64,000 bases of DNA from positions 30,372,238 through 30,436,237 of the forward strand of contig NC_053150.1 of NCBI RefSeq assembly GCF_016808335.1, in the 5' to 3' direction. The notes under the pieces are model-generated. The model did no database searches. It saw only the letters and a list, made by a program, of their open reading frames with translations, and was not told where the DNA came from. Below, piece by piece: positions 22,823 through 34,886 of the stretch. The position numbers were made by a program, and so were the translations under genes. Each line of letters starts with the position of its first letter. The first letter of the stretch is position 1. This DNA comes from Panicum virgatum (lineage: Eukaryota > Streptophyta > Magnoliopsida > Poales > Poaceae).

Positions 22823-24656
22823 ATGCTTAAACCTTGCTAGTCCTCGAGTAAGTCTTTGATAAAAATCAGTATTGCCTTTCGGTGTCCAATCCCTGCACTT
22901 GATCATACACTAGAAAACACAATGCTCCCAAAAATATTTTGCAGTTAATAGTTCAAGTTGTAACCAGTTTTTTTCAATGTGGAAGGTAGATACAAGTTAA
23001 ATGTTTCACCACAATTATTAAACACATGCTCTCAAAATTAAACAAGTCTCCGAATTAAGAAAGTAAGTTCCATAAATAATGCTAAACCAGGATCAATAAT
23101 TTAAACCTCATTGCAATTTGCTCATGGAAACTCTCAGCTTATCTTGTCTCTCAAACTTGCTAGAACTTTCTCCTTTCTTTCTCTCATATATATGTGTGAG
23201 GCTTTATCTGGAACTCTGGAAAGGTTAGTCCTAACAAAAGATATTATAATCAAGATATTATCAAAACAAGATATACTTATTATGGATTTACCGAGACTCG
23301 TCAAAAAGACCATTAGAAAATAATTTCTTTGTGGAGAGGGAGAGAATGGAACATACACTTTAGATGGTGGACATGTGCAAATGGCAACAGTTGATCCCAA
23401 GGCACAACTAAAGTCCTTGTTATCGGATTGCATATGGTTGGAATAATTGAGTATAGAATAATCTTCAAAGTACTTGGAGTTTAATGAAGCAAACGGGACC
23501 GAGGAGCTTTTCATCATCATTTTTTTCTTTTCTCTTTTTTTTCTTTTTGCTCCTCAGAACCGTTGGCAACACAATGCACTTACTCCACCTCCCCCATGCT
23601 TGAACGTTTGCTTGTCCCCAAGCAATGAAGTGATGATAATTTGATGGAGTGAGTGCACAAAACTCGTATCAATTCTCTGGACTCAACTTTGGAATTCAAT
23701 GGGGCATCTCCTTGTAAAAGATTGAAGCCAATAGAGGAGGAAAAGGCCTAGGCCGGCCGGCCTAGGGGTGTTGAGCCGGCCGGCCTACTGCCTGTAGGCC
23801 GCCACTTCTTCGGATTTTTCTGCTGCGAACTCTTTGATGCTTCCCAAGCTTATGTTTTACTGAATTTTACTCTTGATTCCATTGTTTTGCCGTCGAAATA
23901 ATAATATATACTCAATATATAGGTTGTGGTCAAGGAGGTGTTTCACAAACAGATGTTTTTGGTTACGGGTGGATATCCAGCGAGGTTTGCGATGTTCCCG
24001 GTATAGAAACTCACAATGCATGGATAGAATGGCTAGCAAAAGAGAGGTACACAAAAATACGGAATGGTCAGCTTCTTAGTCTCGTACCAAAGAAGATAAT
24101 TCTTGGATTAATTCACCTGAAAATAAATCTTGCTCTATGGTTTGTCTTGATATAACATTTAGGCTTTTAGAAGGGTAGAGCAATTGCAAAAGGTTTCATT
24201 GACAAGGTTAGCTCAAAATTAAATCCGAATTAAATTTTCCTTGACAAGCTTAAGTAAGATAGCAAGAATAGAAAGATGTGGGTCTTAATTTATCATAACC
24301 TCCACAATTGAATTAGCCGGTATTTAATTAATTTTTCAGATCATGTTAGGGAGAGCATTAGTTTAAATATGCATAAACCAAGTACAAGAAAGTAGACAAG
24401 GTGGCAATGATCATCATATTTTAACATGGCACAAACTTTCTATCATCATTACTAACCATATCATTGAAGCGTGGGTGATGCATTTATTTATCATGGTGAT
24501 GAAAGCAAAAGAAAGCGAATTGCACACATGTTGAAATAAATAAAACAGAATATTGCTACGCACACACAAGCTTGCACACATGCTAAAAATAAATGAAAAG
24601 AAATAGAAAAATCCAAACCACACGTGCGAGCATTTTATTCATGGTCTTGTCGTCGA
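22823..24656. other. Non-coding 3' region of the Athila-like element
   Basis: AT-rich sequence between the purine tract and the last open frame. It has pyrimidine runs near 23520-23560 and two GGCCGGCCGGCCTA copies near 23750-23790. No supported gene. Confidence 0.6.
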
Positions 24657-25170
24657 TCACTCTCCTTGATTGACTCTTGCGTTGTATCCTTGGTCATAAT
24701 ATTGTTGAAATGCTCCTCCATCAAATTGTTCCGGTGGCGCTAGGCCTAGAAGTCTCATTTGATATGCAATTCCCGCGGTTCCATCTTCTAGTTGGCTTGT
24801 GTGCCTCCGGATGGCGTCTATGTCTTCCATATTTCTTCTTGCATAGGCACCCATGATTCTCATTCCTTGTTCCAGTTGAGGGAGGTCAAAAAATTGTGCT
24901 CCAAATGACGGGTCGGGCATCTCTCCTTGGTATGATGAGGGTGGGTAGCCATAGTTGCTAAATGGTGGGGGCGCCGGGTACACTGGTGGAGGCGCCGCCA
25001 TACCATGCCCCCCCCTGCTTGATCTTGGTTTCCTTCCCATTGACTCGTCCATCCTTGCGGGTATCCTTGTCCACTTGATGCACCTTGAAATTCATTCCTC
25101 CAATAAGCGGAACTTGGTAGTGGAAAGCTTTACTTCTAAATTTTCTTGTTGTGCCGACTCCGATGTTCAT
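24657..25170 (-). pseudogene. Pro/Tyr-rich C-terminal reading frame of the Athila-like element
   Basis: Two overlapping minus-strand frames. The longer (25052-24657) encodes a Pro/Tyr/Gly-rich stretch followed by a probably helical segment ending in a Gln/Tyr/Gly-rich tail. It follows the ORF-1-like frame in the same direction and is probably its C-terminal continuation after a frameshift. No domain is recognised. Confidence 0.5.
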
Positions 25171-26375
25171 TCAATCAACCTTCCTCTTTTTGTTTTCTTC
25201 ACTTTTTCTCCAATGTTTTCAACTCGCCAATCGGTCCTTCCTCTTGCGAATAATTTAAGCCTTTGATCGGGGAGGGAAATATCCATCTCGGAAATAGTGA
25301 ATCCCTTCTTTTCATCCCCTCCGATATAATGGCCTTGCCTCAAATGTTCAATCCCTATATCTCTTCCCGGGACATAATATTTTTGGATCACCGCTAACCC
25401 CGGATTCATGGCTCGGGCTATTAATGTAAGATAACACCCCGAACCAACTTCTCCCGTGCCGGATGATGCTTCACAAATCCACATTTCAACCATGATGTAG
25501 GTGGCATCAATCACTTGTTTCTTCACCAATGCTGCATACATCCAATTCAATTCTTGGTCGGTGACCTTTGATTCTCTCATCCTCCCGAGAATTCTTTTGC
25601 TCACCCAAGAGTGGAATATTTGGAGGATCACATTACTTATATTCTTCCTTTGGCGATTGACATCTTTTGCTATCTTCGTCCAAAACTCATCGAGCTCTCC
25701 ATCTTCGACTTCCACCATTTCATTTGCATTACTTTTGAACCCGAGCAAACTCCCTATTTCTCCATAGGTGATGACTTTTTCTTCATTCTTGAGCCGAAAT
25801 TTCAGACATGGCACTTCTTCATCATCCACCACCTCTGTTATTTTCTCTAGTGTCATCAACATCTCCAAAGCCACTTCTTCTTGCATGTCTATCATAACAC
25901 CGTCGGAAAATAACTTCCAACCGATGTTCTCCAAGAGCTAGTAGATGTCATGATGGAATCCCAACTTCTCCAATGCTTCATCATCAAAATCATAGTTTAC
26001 TCGCAGCCTTCCCTTCATGAACTTGAGCCTTTCTTCTTCTTCCATTAACAAGATGGTAAACCCATATTCGGAATGCTTGGGCTTGTATGGCGGTGGTGCG
26101 GATGACCTTGTCGAACGCCGTGGAGGAGGTGGCATCCCTTCGGTGAATCTCATGGAGGAGCTTCTTGGGTCTCTCATCCCACCAAGGAGCAACATGTCGC
26201 TCCTCGGTGCGGGGTTGTCTTCCTCCATGCTCCGCGGAGTCCCGGAGACCGAGTGCCTCCGCGAAGAACTTGCCGATGCGTCGGGTGTTGATGAACGCGT
26301 CCTTCTCCTCCCGGTGACGAACTTCATGAAGCCACTTATGGTGACTCTTTGCTGCACACACTCAAAAACAAACAC
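25167..26375 (-). pseudogene. ATHILA ORF-1-like protein, interrupted by one in-frame stop
   Basis: Minus strand, one frame from 26375 to 25167 broken only by TAG at 25940-25938. The upstream part has a Ser/Arg-rich N-terminus and an EEEERLKFMKGR segment. The downstream part (ENIGWKLFSDGVMIDMQEE onward) has the look of the ATHILA ORF-1 family found in Athila retroelements. The stop sits where a Trp would be expected (TGG to TAG). This frame occupies the place where pol would be in an autonomous element. Its role is unknown. Family assignment is by resemblance and should be checked with a profile search. Confidence 0.6.
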
Positions 26376-27747
26376 ACCGGGGGTTTCTTACCGGTGGGAG
26401 AAAAATATATCGAAGAGTGGAGCAAACTAGGATTTGTGGTGAATTTTCTGAGATTTTTGGAGTTGATTTTGGTGGACGAATTTTTTCAGCGCTCTAACTT
26501 ATGTTTCTGGGTGAAGAACTTGAAGAACACGAACAAGGAACTGAGTGAGGAGCGTACCTGTGAAAGGGGAGCACCAGGTGGCTTAAAAAGGGGCCGGGCC
26601 GGCCGGCCTAGGGTGTTCCTGGCCCTCCTCCACTTCATCTTTCTCTGGTGACTTCCTGACGCAATTTCTTGCCTCTGTCCAGTACACCTTTTATGCTTTG
26701 CACCGTCCAAAACCCGTGCACCACTCCTTCCTTGTCCTTGTTGTCCACTTGCAGCATTATTTCTTCACTTTGTGTCATTCACTTTGTCCCATGCTTCATC
26801 ATTCATCACATGGTGCCATCTTTGCTGAAAATTTCATGTCCTTCCCTTGCATGGCTGCTCCCTTATTTGGATCATTTGCATGTGGTGGTAGGTAGAGAGC
26901 ACAATTCCTTCCCGTGAACTCACTTTGATCAATAGATGTCAATCAAGCACATAAACCCTCTCCAAATCATGCTTAGATGTTGAATCCTCCTCTAACTTCG
27001 AAATTTCAGAATTAACTCAAAGCATGCAATGAGCTTAAATGAATAATCAGAGGGGAATCAAAACATCTTTACATTTGTAAGTCGAAAAATATTTTCTGAC
27101 TACATTAATTTTGGTTGCACCGGAACCATTCACTTTCATGAATTGATAGCGAACAATCTCGAATTCAACCGTGGGTCTTGGGTTTAGGTTCTAATTTTTG
27201 CCAAAATGAGAGAGAAATTTTTGAAAAAGGGAACAATTAAAGTTAGGAAAATTCTAGTCCTATGATAATGAAACTGAAAATTCTCTCTATGTTTGAGCGA
27301 ACCTACGCATCAAGAATTTAAATAATATAAACATAGCGCGGCTTTACTCATGTCTTTTATCTCAAATTGGTCCGGCCGTCATGGAGAGGACGGTCGCCAA
27401 AAATAGGTATGGAATTTTGGATGTGGCTTTCTCAAAAAGAGGCAAATAAATCATAGGATGGCTCATGTCATTGGTTTAAAATAAGAAACAACATCGAAAT
27501 GACCGAGCGAATAAAATCCAAATCGAATTGTTCGACCGAACGACCAATTGTTCAAAAGTTTATCATGTTCTTGCGTAGCAAAATTCTTGACTCACTTACC
27601 CAAATCTCTCACGGGTTGTCCTCTCGGTAGCTTATTCTTGACTCGACGAACGGGTTGAACTCCCGACAGCTTTATTCTTGACTCGACGAACGGGTTGCCT
27701 CCCGCAAAGCGCTTCGTTCATAGTCTATAGCTAGACTTTCTTCTTCT
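26376..27747. other. Non-coding middle of the Athila-like element
   Basis: No reverse transcriptase, RNase H or integrase motif is seen on either strand. Near 26580-26610 is another GGGCCGGCCGGCCTAGGG motif. Close to the protease end a 26-bp motif (from TTATTCTTGACTCGACGAA) is present at 27632-27657 and 27672-27697, period 40. It lies beside a GGGAGGCAACCCG phrase of the kind that follows pol in Athila elements. Confidence 0.6.
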
Positions 27748-28650
27748 TCACTTCGGACCAACGCTCGGTGATGGCGCTGCAGTCTTGGGTACCCACTTCC
27801 GCACAATTCTTGGTACGGGTTTGTCTTCCAGGTTAGTCATCTTTTTGGTCTTCACAGGCGTGCTTCTAGCTTTTATCTTGACGGGTGCAGCGATCTTCTT
27901 TGTCGCGATGGGCGCGATGACTTCTTTCTCCTTCTTCGCTTCCTTCTTGTTCGGCTCCTCTTCTTTCTTCAGCTTCTCCTTGGTGACACGGCGGTGAGGC
28001 GGAACATATTTGATATTGATCATGTTGCATACCTCGAGGCGTGGACGAAACTTGAACTCGCTTGTGGTGCCATTGATGTCGAACTTGATCTCCCCCTTGC
28101 CAACGTCGATGCTCGCCCTTGCGGTCTTGAGGAAAGGCCTCCCAAGTATGAGAGGTTCCTTGCTCCCTTCTCCCATATCGAGAATCACAAAGTCAACGAG
28201 GACTAAGTGTTCTCCAATCTTCACAGGCACGTCTTCGGCGATTCCCAAAGGATAGCGAACAGAATTGTCCGCTAACTCTAGGCACATGGCGGTGGGCTCT
28301 GGCTCCGGTAAGCTTAGCTTCTCGAACACGTTCTTTGGCATGACGCTCACACTTGCGCCGATATCACAAAGTGCTCTTCCGAACATAAGAGATCCAATGG
28401 AACACGGGATGGTAGGACATCTGGGGTCCCTCTTCTTCTCAGGAGCTTCATTAGCGATTGCCGCACTACACTCCTCGGTTAGCTTGACGGTGCTTGGCGG
28501 TATCTCGTGCTTGTTTCCCATGATGTCTTTGAAGTAGCGAGAATATGTTGGAACTTGTAGAGCGTCCAAGAGCGGCATGTTGATGCTCAACCTACGTACC
28601 ATGTCAACAAATTTTTTGAATTGCTCATCTTCATGTTTACCTTTGCGGTA
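27748..28650 (-). pseudogene. Retroviral-type aspartic protease of the Athila-like element
   Basis: Minus-strand frame continuing the gag frame after a TGA at 28653-28651. The active-site block is ALCDIGASVSVMPKNVF, with the catalytic aspartate in CDIGAS in place of the more usual DTGA/DSGA, and the flap-side block is LILGRPFLKTARASID. A Lys/Glu-rich tail follows and the frame ends at 27748. The enzyme would cleave the gag polyprotein. In an intact Athila element reverse transcriptase would follow in frame; here the frame simply stops. Confidence 0.85.
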
Positions 28651-30261
28651 TCATGGCCTTGGCGGTAGAATCTTGGTGTCTATATCATCTATTTCAAACT
28701 CCGGCTCTTCGGTGACTATCTCTGACGTAGGAGTAGGCGCCTTCTCCTTGATGATGGTCTCCACTTCAACTCTTGGCTTAGGCTTCCTTGCTCCCGCCGC
28801 ATGTTCGGGTTCTTCGGTCTCCTTTCCCGAGCGAGTTTGAATTGCCTTAACGGTCTCCGGACCTTGAGGTTGCCTGGGCAATTTTCCTTCGTTGCCAGAT
28901 AAGCGTCCGGCGAGCTGTGCTACTTGTGTTTCTAGCATCTTCATCATGTTGAGTACTTGAAGGTTAGAGCTCCCGACCTCCGTCACCTTGCCACCAATGT
29001 TCTCCAAGATCTTGTCCATAGCCTTGAACTTGGTGATGGTGTCCTTGTTGATCTTGCCTTGCTCCTCCATGAACTCCTTCAATTGTATACGAAGAGGCAC
29101 CGAGTTTTGAATGGAAGAGCTTGCATTAAATTGAGGTCTACCTTGCCCGCAGCGGAAGTTGGGTTGCGGGATCCATTCTCCCTTCTTCATGTAGTCAAGC
29201 ATCTTGGCTTCCTCCGGGCAATTCTTTTGGACATGGCCGTACTCTCCACATTCTTCACATGTAGACCTTGCTTCGGCCGCCTTCAAATCAATAGCTTGGG
29301 CTTCTCTCTTTTCCACTTCCATCTTCTCCAACCTTCTCATGAGCGAGTCGATCTTCCCTTCTAGCACTTCTTCACATTCCACTTGCAATACACTCTTCGC
29401 GGCGCCCACGGCGTGGAGTGGTTGTAGGTGCCCCGATAATGCCCATGCGTCATTGTCCGCCACCTTTTTGAATAGCTTAAAAACTTGAGTCGGCGTGAGC
29501 TCAATGATCGATCCTCCTGCCGATGCGTCAATAATCCCCCTTGATGCAGTAGTGAGGCCTTGATAGAACTTTTGGACCACATCTTCCCTTGAGAACTTGT
29601 GATGAGGTACGGCGCGGATGTAGTCGTTGACGCGCTCATAGGCTTCCACAATAGTCTCCGTCGAGCCTTGCACGAATGTAGCAATCTTGTTGCGCAAAAT
29701 TTGGGTCTTGCCCGGCGAGTAGAACTCCATCATGAACTCCTTCATCAAGGACCTCCAATTTTGCACCGTGTGTGCCGGTAGAGAATGAAACCATTGCAGC
29801 GCTCTCCCAAGTAGAGAGAACGGAAAGAGCCTCGCTCTCATTTGATCTTGAGTCATCCCTTGCATGTCGAAGGTGCGGCATAGTTGGAGGAACGCTTGAA
29901 GATGTAGATTAGCGTCTTCTTTTCCAGTGAAGTGCGAGCTTTGCACCATCCTTATGATTGAAGTCTTGATCTCGAATGGAACTCCGATGTTGTCGAGATT
30001 TTGGATCGGCAAGTCCCGAATGTCCGGAGTGCATAGCTCTCCGATCGTACGCTCCTACTCCGGTAGCGCTATCCCTCGGTGAAATGGCGCCTCCTTTGGA
30101 CTTGTTGGTGGAGTCGCTTGAGGTGAAGACGATGAACCGGCGACTTCTTTTGGATCTACTAGTTCCAGCTTCCTTGATCGTGCATCTCGTCTCCTTTGCC
30201 TGTAAATTTTTTCTGGATCATCCATAAAATTTTCGGGTTTGTTGGAGAGGCTCCCGTCCAT
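28651..30261 (-). pseudogene. Gag of the Athila-like element, with in-frame stop
   Basis: The start ATG is at 30261 (minus). The retrotransposon gag core contains FPFSLLGRALQWFHSLP, FYSPGKTQILRNKI and the GGSIIELTPTQ region typical of the Athila/Tat branch. A CCHC zinc knuckle, CEECGEYGHVQKNC, near 29250-29210 binds RNA. The frame is broken by TAG at 30057-30055 and closed by TGA at 28653-28651, after which the same frame continues into protease. The ancestral product was probably one gag-protease polyprotein. The protein forms the capsid that packages the element RNA. Confidence 0.88.
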
Positions 30262-30506
30262 CTCCTGTTAGGGGTTAGTGAAAAGAAAAATATATACGAG
30301 ATCTAAAAGATTAATATACAAGATCTAAAACATAAAAGAAAAATAAAGCAAAATAAAGCAAACTCTAGATTAGATTCATTTTTGTGGAATAGATCCGTTT
30401 TTTTAGTTAGCACAAAAAAATAAGAGATCTAAAACGTCAAAAAAAGAAAAATCAAGAAAAATAAATATTTACGAATGCAAGCAAGATTGGATCTTAAATC
30501 GATGGT

Positions 30507-30524
30507 TCCCCGGCAACGGCGCCA
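30507..30524 (-). other. Primer binding site complementary to tRNA-Asp
   Basis: Eight bases inside the 5' LTR end, the minus strand reads TGGCGCCGTTGCCGGGGA, complementary to the 3' end of plant tRNA-Asp, the primer known for Athila-type elements. Confidence 0.85.
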
Positions 30525-30532
30525 GAAAAGCT

Positions 30533-31949
30533 TGTTGACGCTCCTTAGCGCCCCAATTTATATACCGCAAGCGCACGGATCATGTAGCTTTTCCCTTAGA
30601 GTATTCCCCCAAGGTTTATCAATCCACAGAACCAAAGATACAAGAAACAATCTACTAACATAGAGAATCATTTGTGTTGAGATCGTGTAAAACGAATCTA
30701 ATCTACGAAAAACAGCAAACACCGAAGGTAGCAAGAGAAAGTTAGAGATAACCAATCTAGATCACCTAGATCATGCATATGTTGTAGTTCAAGCCAGATG
30801 TAGTGAAGCAAGATAGATGTGAATCTCAATGAAAAGCATCTTTAAACCCAAAATCTCCAATCCGATCCTTCGATACCCCATCTACTAAAGCAACGCCCTG
30901 TCACGATGCCCCCCTTTGGACGAAAGCACCCTGAAGCAAGTCGAACCCCCTTTGGTAGTTCCGCCATGAACCTCTAGCCACTATGACTACAAGATCATGC
31001 TAAGCGATCTATCTCGATAATAGATCTAGGATGAAGCAAACCCAAAGAAAAGAACGAATTCAAAAGAGAAAACATGGTCGCTAAAAATTCGGAATCACAA
31101 GTAACTTCACCATGAATGATTGTACATCACAAGATCACAACCGGGGCCCTACAATGATCTTGATGACCCTAGCTCCAGAACTCTGACGTGGTCTTCCTTG
31201 CAAGGTTCCCACATCGGCTAGGGAGGCCCCTAGACAACTAGCACGACCCTCGGCTCTCCGAGAAGTGTCCCTCTATCTTCTCTGCTCCTTGGCGTCGTCT
31301 CCCGAATGATTTTCTGTGTGAGCCTTGGGGGAGGGGTCTTTAAATAGCCTCAGGAAACCCTACGTCGAAGGGGAGGTCGAGACTCCCTGATAAGGGCCGG
31401 GGCCGGCCGGCTCAATGGGCCCAGGCCGGCCGGCCTGGCCCATTTTCTCGCCGTCCCGCGTCCTTCTTTCTCCCCAAGTCTTCTGGAGTCTTCTGGAGTT
31501 TATACCTTTCACGATTGCACCCCGTTCGACGTCGTTATCTTCGAGATTTCTTCGAGCGAAAGGATAGGACGGAGAATCCTTCCTTAAATCTCTATTTGCT
31601 TTGCTTAGCCCCGAAGTATCTCAATCTCATCTTGTGGGCTTTGTCCTTTGGGCTTCATTGGAGGGTGGATGTGCATGAACGGGCTTCTAGTCATCATGGC
31701 CTTTGGTCCTTTGCTTGGGCTTTGGCCTTTGTCTTTATTCGTGATATTGTGTGATCATGGGCCTCGTCATTTCATGCTCCAAAATTGGTCAAAAACCTGC
31801 AAAAACGAAGTACCTCCAAAATATATGTGCAAATGCGAAAACGACCAATAATCGGGCCGAGGTTAGGATGGTTAGTGATTTTGATATTAAAATCATGCCA
31901 TTATCAAAGTTAAACAGGGGATAAAATAGATACTTAAGGAGCTCCAACA
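30533..31949 (-). repeat. 5' LTR of the Athila-like element
   Basis: 1417 bp, near-identical to 21397-22814. On the minus strand it starts TGTTGGAGCTCC and ends GCGTCAACA. It serves as promoter and upstream end for the minus-strand transcript. Confidence 0.95.
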
Positions 31950-34886
31950 CTGGCCCATTAGCACCTTTTGCAGTCCTAAGGGAAATATTTCTTTTCTTAG
32001 CAAAAGAGAAGAGTTCTGGGAAATGTTGAGTAGGAACCCTATTTTGCCACAGATCCTCCCAAAAGAGACATGTTGCACCATCATTTATGCGCACCATAGC
32101 CATTTCTTTAAATGAGAGCAAAAGTTTGGTAATATCTTTCCACCAAAAGGACCCTTTTCTCTTTGTGTCAGGCAAATTTCCAGCATTGTAGTGTTGCTCC
32201 CAAATGAGATGCGCCCAAGGGATATCAGCTCTGTTATAAAATATATGCAAGTGTTTCAGAAGGAGAGCCTCATTCTGGGTTTTGAGATTACGAACTCCCA
32301 AACCTCCTTCTTTTTCTGGCAAACATACCATGCTCTAAGCAGCTTTTGGTGGATTTTTAGCATTTATATCAGCTCCTCTCCATAGACAATGCTTTCTGTA
32401 TTTGTCTATTTGCTTGATAACTATTTTGTGGAGCTGGAATGTACTCATATAGTACATGAGCAGGGCTGAAAAAATTGCATTTGTGATCTCTAGTCTTCCA
32501 GGTTGTGAAAGCAAAGCTAAGGTACACTTCAGTCTTTTTTCACATATTGACACAAAAGGGAGAAAATCTGCTATTTTAGGCTTGGAGAGATCCAGAGGCA
32601 TACCTAAGTAGGAAAAAGGAAGAGTACCAATGGAACATCCAAAAGTCTGGGCCAGGAACTATGTTCTGTCAGGCTCAAGGTTTATTGGCACCATCATTGA
32701 TTTATTGTAATTGACACTTAAACCTGTAGAGGAGGAAAAGCTTTGTAGAATATGCTTTAGGTGTGTTAGCTGTACAGGATCAGGTTCCATGAAGATCAAA
32801 GTGTCATCTGCATACTGTACAACAGGGAAGTCTTGTGTATGATGCAGAGATATAAGTAGTTGCAGGTGACCTAAACTTTTTTCCCGATTTAGCACACTCT
32901 GTAGGAGATCGGCTGCAATGACAAATAGAAGTGGAGAAAGAGGGTCACCTTGCCTTGCTCTTCTACAATGAATTGTTTTCCCTGGCACACCATTTAATAG
33001 AAGAGATGATGTTCCTGAAGAGAAGATGAGCTTCATCCAATTAATCCATTTTGGGCGAAAACCTTTCTGCTCCATGATTGAGAGCATGGATTGGTGCTCT
33101 ATCATGTCAAAAGCCTTTGTAAAGTCTAATTTAAGAATAACAACTTCCTTCCTGGATTTGTGACATAAATGCAGATATTCTATTGCCAAGGCTACACAGT
33201 CTTGTATAGTTCTTGTTCTGATAAAGCCATACTGGGTTTTTTTGAATGATTGATTGAATAACCCTCTATAGTCTATTTGCCAGCAATTTTGTAATGATTT
33301 TCATAGAAGTATTTAGAAGAGAAATAGGCCTGAAATCTAAGGCTTTGGTAGCACCATCAACTTTTGGAATGAGAGCTATGTGGGAGCCATTTATGCTCTG
33401 AAGGAAGATCTCACCATCAAAGAAAGCTTGACATAAGTTATAAAAGTCTTTCTTAATAATTGGCCCACATCTTTTCACAAAAATCTATATTGAAACCATC
33501 TGGGCCTGGAGATTTGTCTTCTGGGAGTTCCTTTATAACATTATCAATTTCAATAGTGGTAAATGGCTCTTCAAGGCAGCCAAGTTGAGTGGAGGCCTGC
33601 AGAAGTGTGCTTAGGTCTAAAGACATGGACTGAAATACTGATTGGCCAAGCCTATCTTTAAAGGAACCCCAAAGAATGTCAGCCTTCACACTGTGGGATG
33701 TTTACATCTCACCATTTTGGTCTTCAATATATGTGATAAGATTTTCCCTGTGCTTGATAGTGGCATTTGCATGAAATTTTTTTGTCCCAACATCACCTTT
33801 GGTAACCCATTTAATGGTGCCACGTTGCTTCCAGTAGATTTTTTGTTGTTTAAACAGCTGAATAAACTTTTCCTCAACAAGAGCTCTGAAATTCCACTCT
33901 GAAATTGACAAATCTCTAAATTCCTCGAGCATGTTCATAAATGATAAAATGAGCTTTACATTATTAATATTCACTTTTGAGGCTTGAGATATTTGCTTGC
34001 CAGGCCTTTATGACTCTTCTCAGATTCTTAAATTTGCCAGAGATAATTTTTGCTTTATCCGTGTGCACAGTAGGAATGGACCAACCATGTTGCACAATCT
34101 CCATAAAGTTGTCATGTTCCATTAGGTAATTTTCAAACCTGAAAGTCCCACTCTTGGGGATATTAGTGCCAATAGTCACCAAACAAGGAACATGTTCTAA
34201 GGTCTCCATACATAGGGTAGACACAAATGTATCTGGCAGAATGGTAGTCAAGAAATGGAAGTAAAAAACCAGTCTAAACGTTCGGTGGAGACTGTTTGTT
34301 TGACCATGTGAATTTCTGACCATGGAGAGGAAGTTCTACTAGACCCAGGGCACTGATGGCCTCGTTAAAAAGGAACATTTCGTTGATGTCACCACCGGGT
34401 CAATTTCTATTCTCATAGGATCTCATAAGATTAAAATCCCCAACTAAAAGCCAGTGAACATCATCAGTCATTTCAATACTTTTAAGCTAATCTGCAAACT
34501 CTATTTTTCCGACAGAGGTACAAGGGGCATAGATATTGGTTAAAATCCAATCCAGTGCATTATGATTCGAAGTGAATTCAATTGTAATTCCGAATTCATT
34601 GCTAAAAGCAAGGCTTCCTTTAAACAAGTGTGATTTCCAAATGGTAATAACCCCACAAGAGTTACCCAAAGACGACAGAAATTCGAATGAATCAAAACCA
34701 GCCGGGCAGAACTTGTTTTATAAAACTAATATCAAAATTATCCCTTTTTGTCTCTTGTAGACTGACTATATCACAGTTAGATTTAGAAATTTGATCACGA
34801 ATAGCATTCCATTTCTTATCAGAGTTCAATCCACGAACATTCCAACTTAGGACTTTCCAAGTTCTATGAGAAGGGAGATTATCCAT
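31950..34886 (-). pseudogene. LINE ORF2: endonuclease and reverse transcriptase, left of the split
   Basis: Minus strand, starting at ATG 34886. The N-terminus carries the endonuclease signatures SWNVRGLN and SLQETK. Then come the linker (34323-33453), the LPEDKSPGPDGFN block that opens the [23 protein letters not shown] and the intact catalytic box QYADDTLIF near 32825-32800. The C-terminal part runs to 31950, where the Athila-like element interrupts it; the frame resumes at 21396. The enzyme would nick target DNA and copy LINE RNA. Several stops and frameshifts (for example near 34690 and 33265) inactivate it, though less severely than the LINE at 563-2870. Confidence 0.92.

Larger units (their letters stand above)
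21397..31949 (-). mobile_element. Athila-like Ty3/gypsy element lacking reverse transcriptase, RNase H and integrase
   Basis: A 10,553-bp element with 1417-1418-bp LTRs at both ends (TGTT...AACA) and a perfect 5-bp target duplication CTGGC (21392-21396 and 31950-31954). In minus orientation the order is: 5' LTR (31949-30533), primer binding site matching tRNA-Asp (30524-30507), gag, protease, a junction repeat, an ATHILA ORF-1-like frame, a Pro-rich frame, purine tract (22822-22815), 3' LTR (22814-21397). Reading 27747-22815 in the frames available I see no polymerase, RNase H or integrase motif. It would therefore depend on an autonomous relative. It is inserted in LINE ORF2. Confidence 0.93.

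Noticed and set aside
28651..30057. Programmed stop-codon readthrough between gag parts and protease
   Set aside because: The stops are not at the same place relative to domains and one is a TGG-to-TAG-type change elsewhere in the element; simple mutation is more economical.
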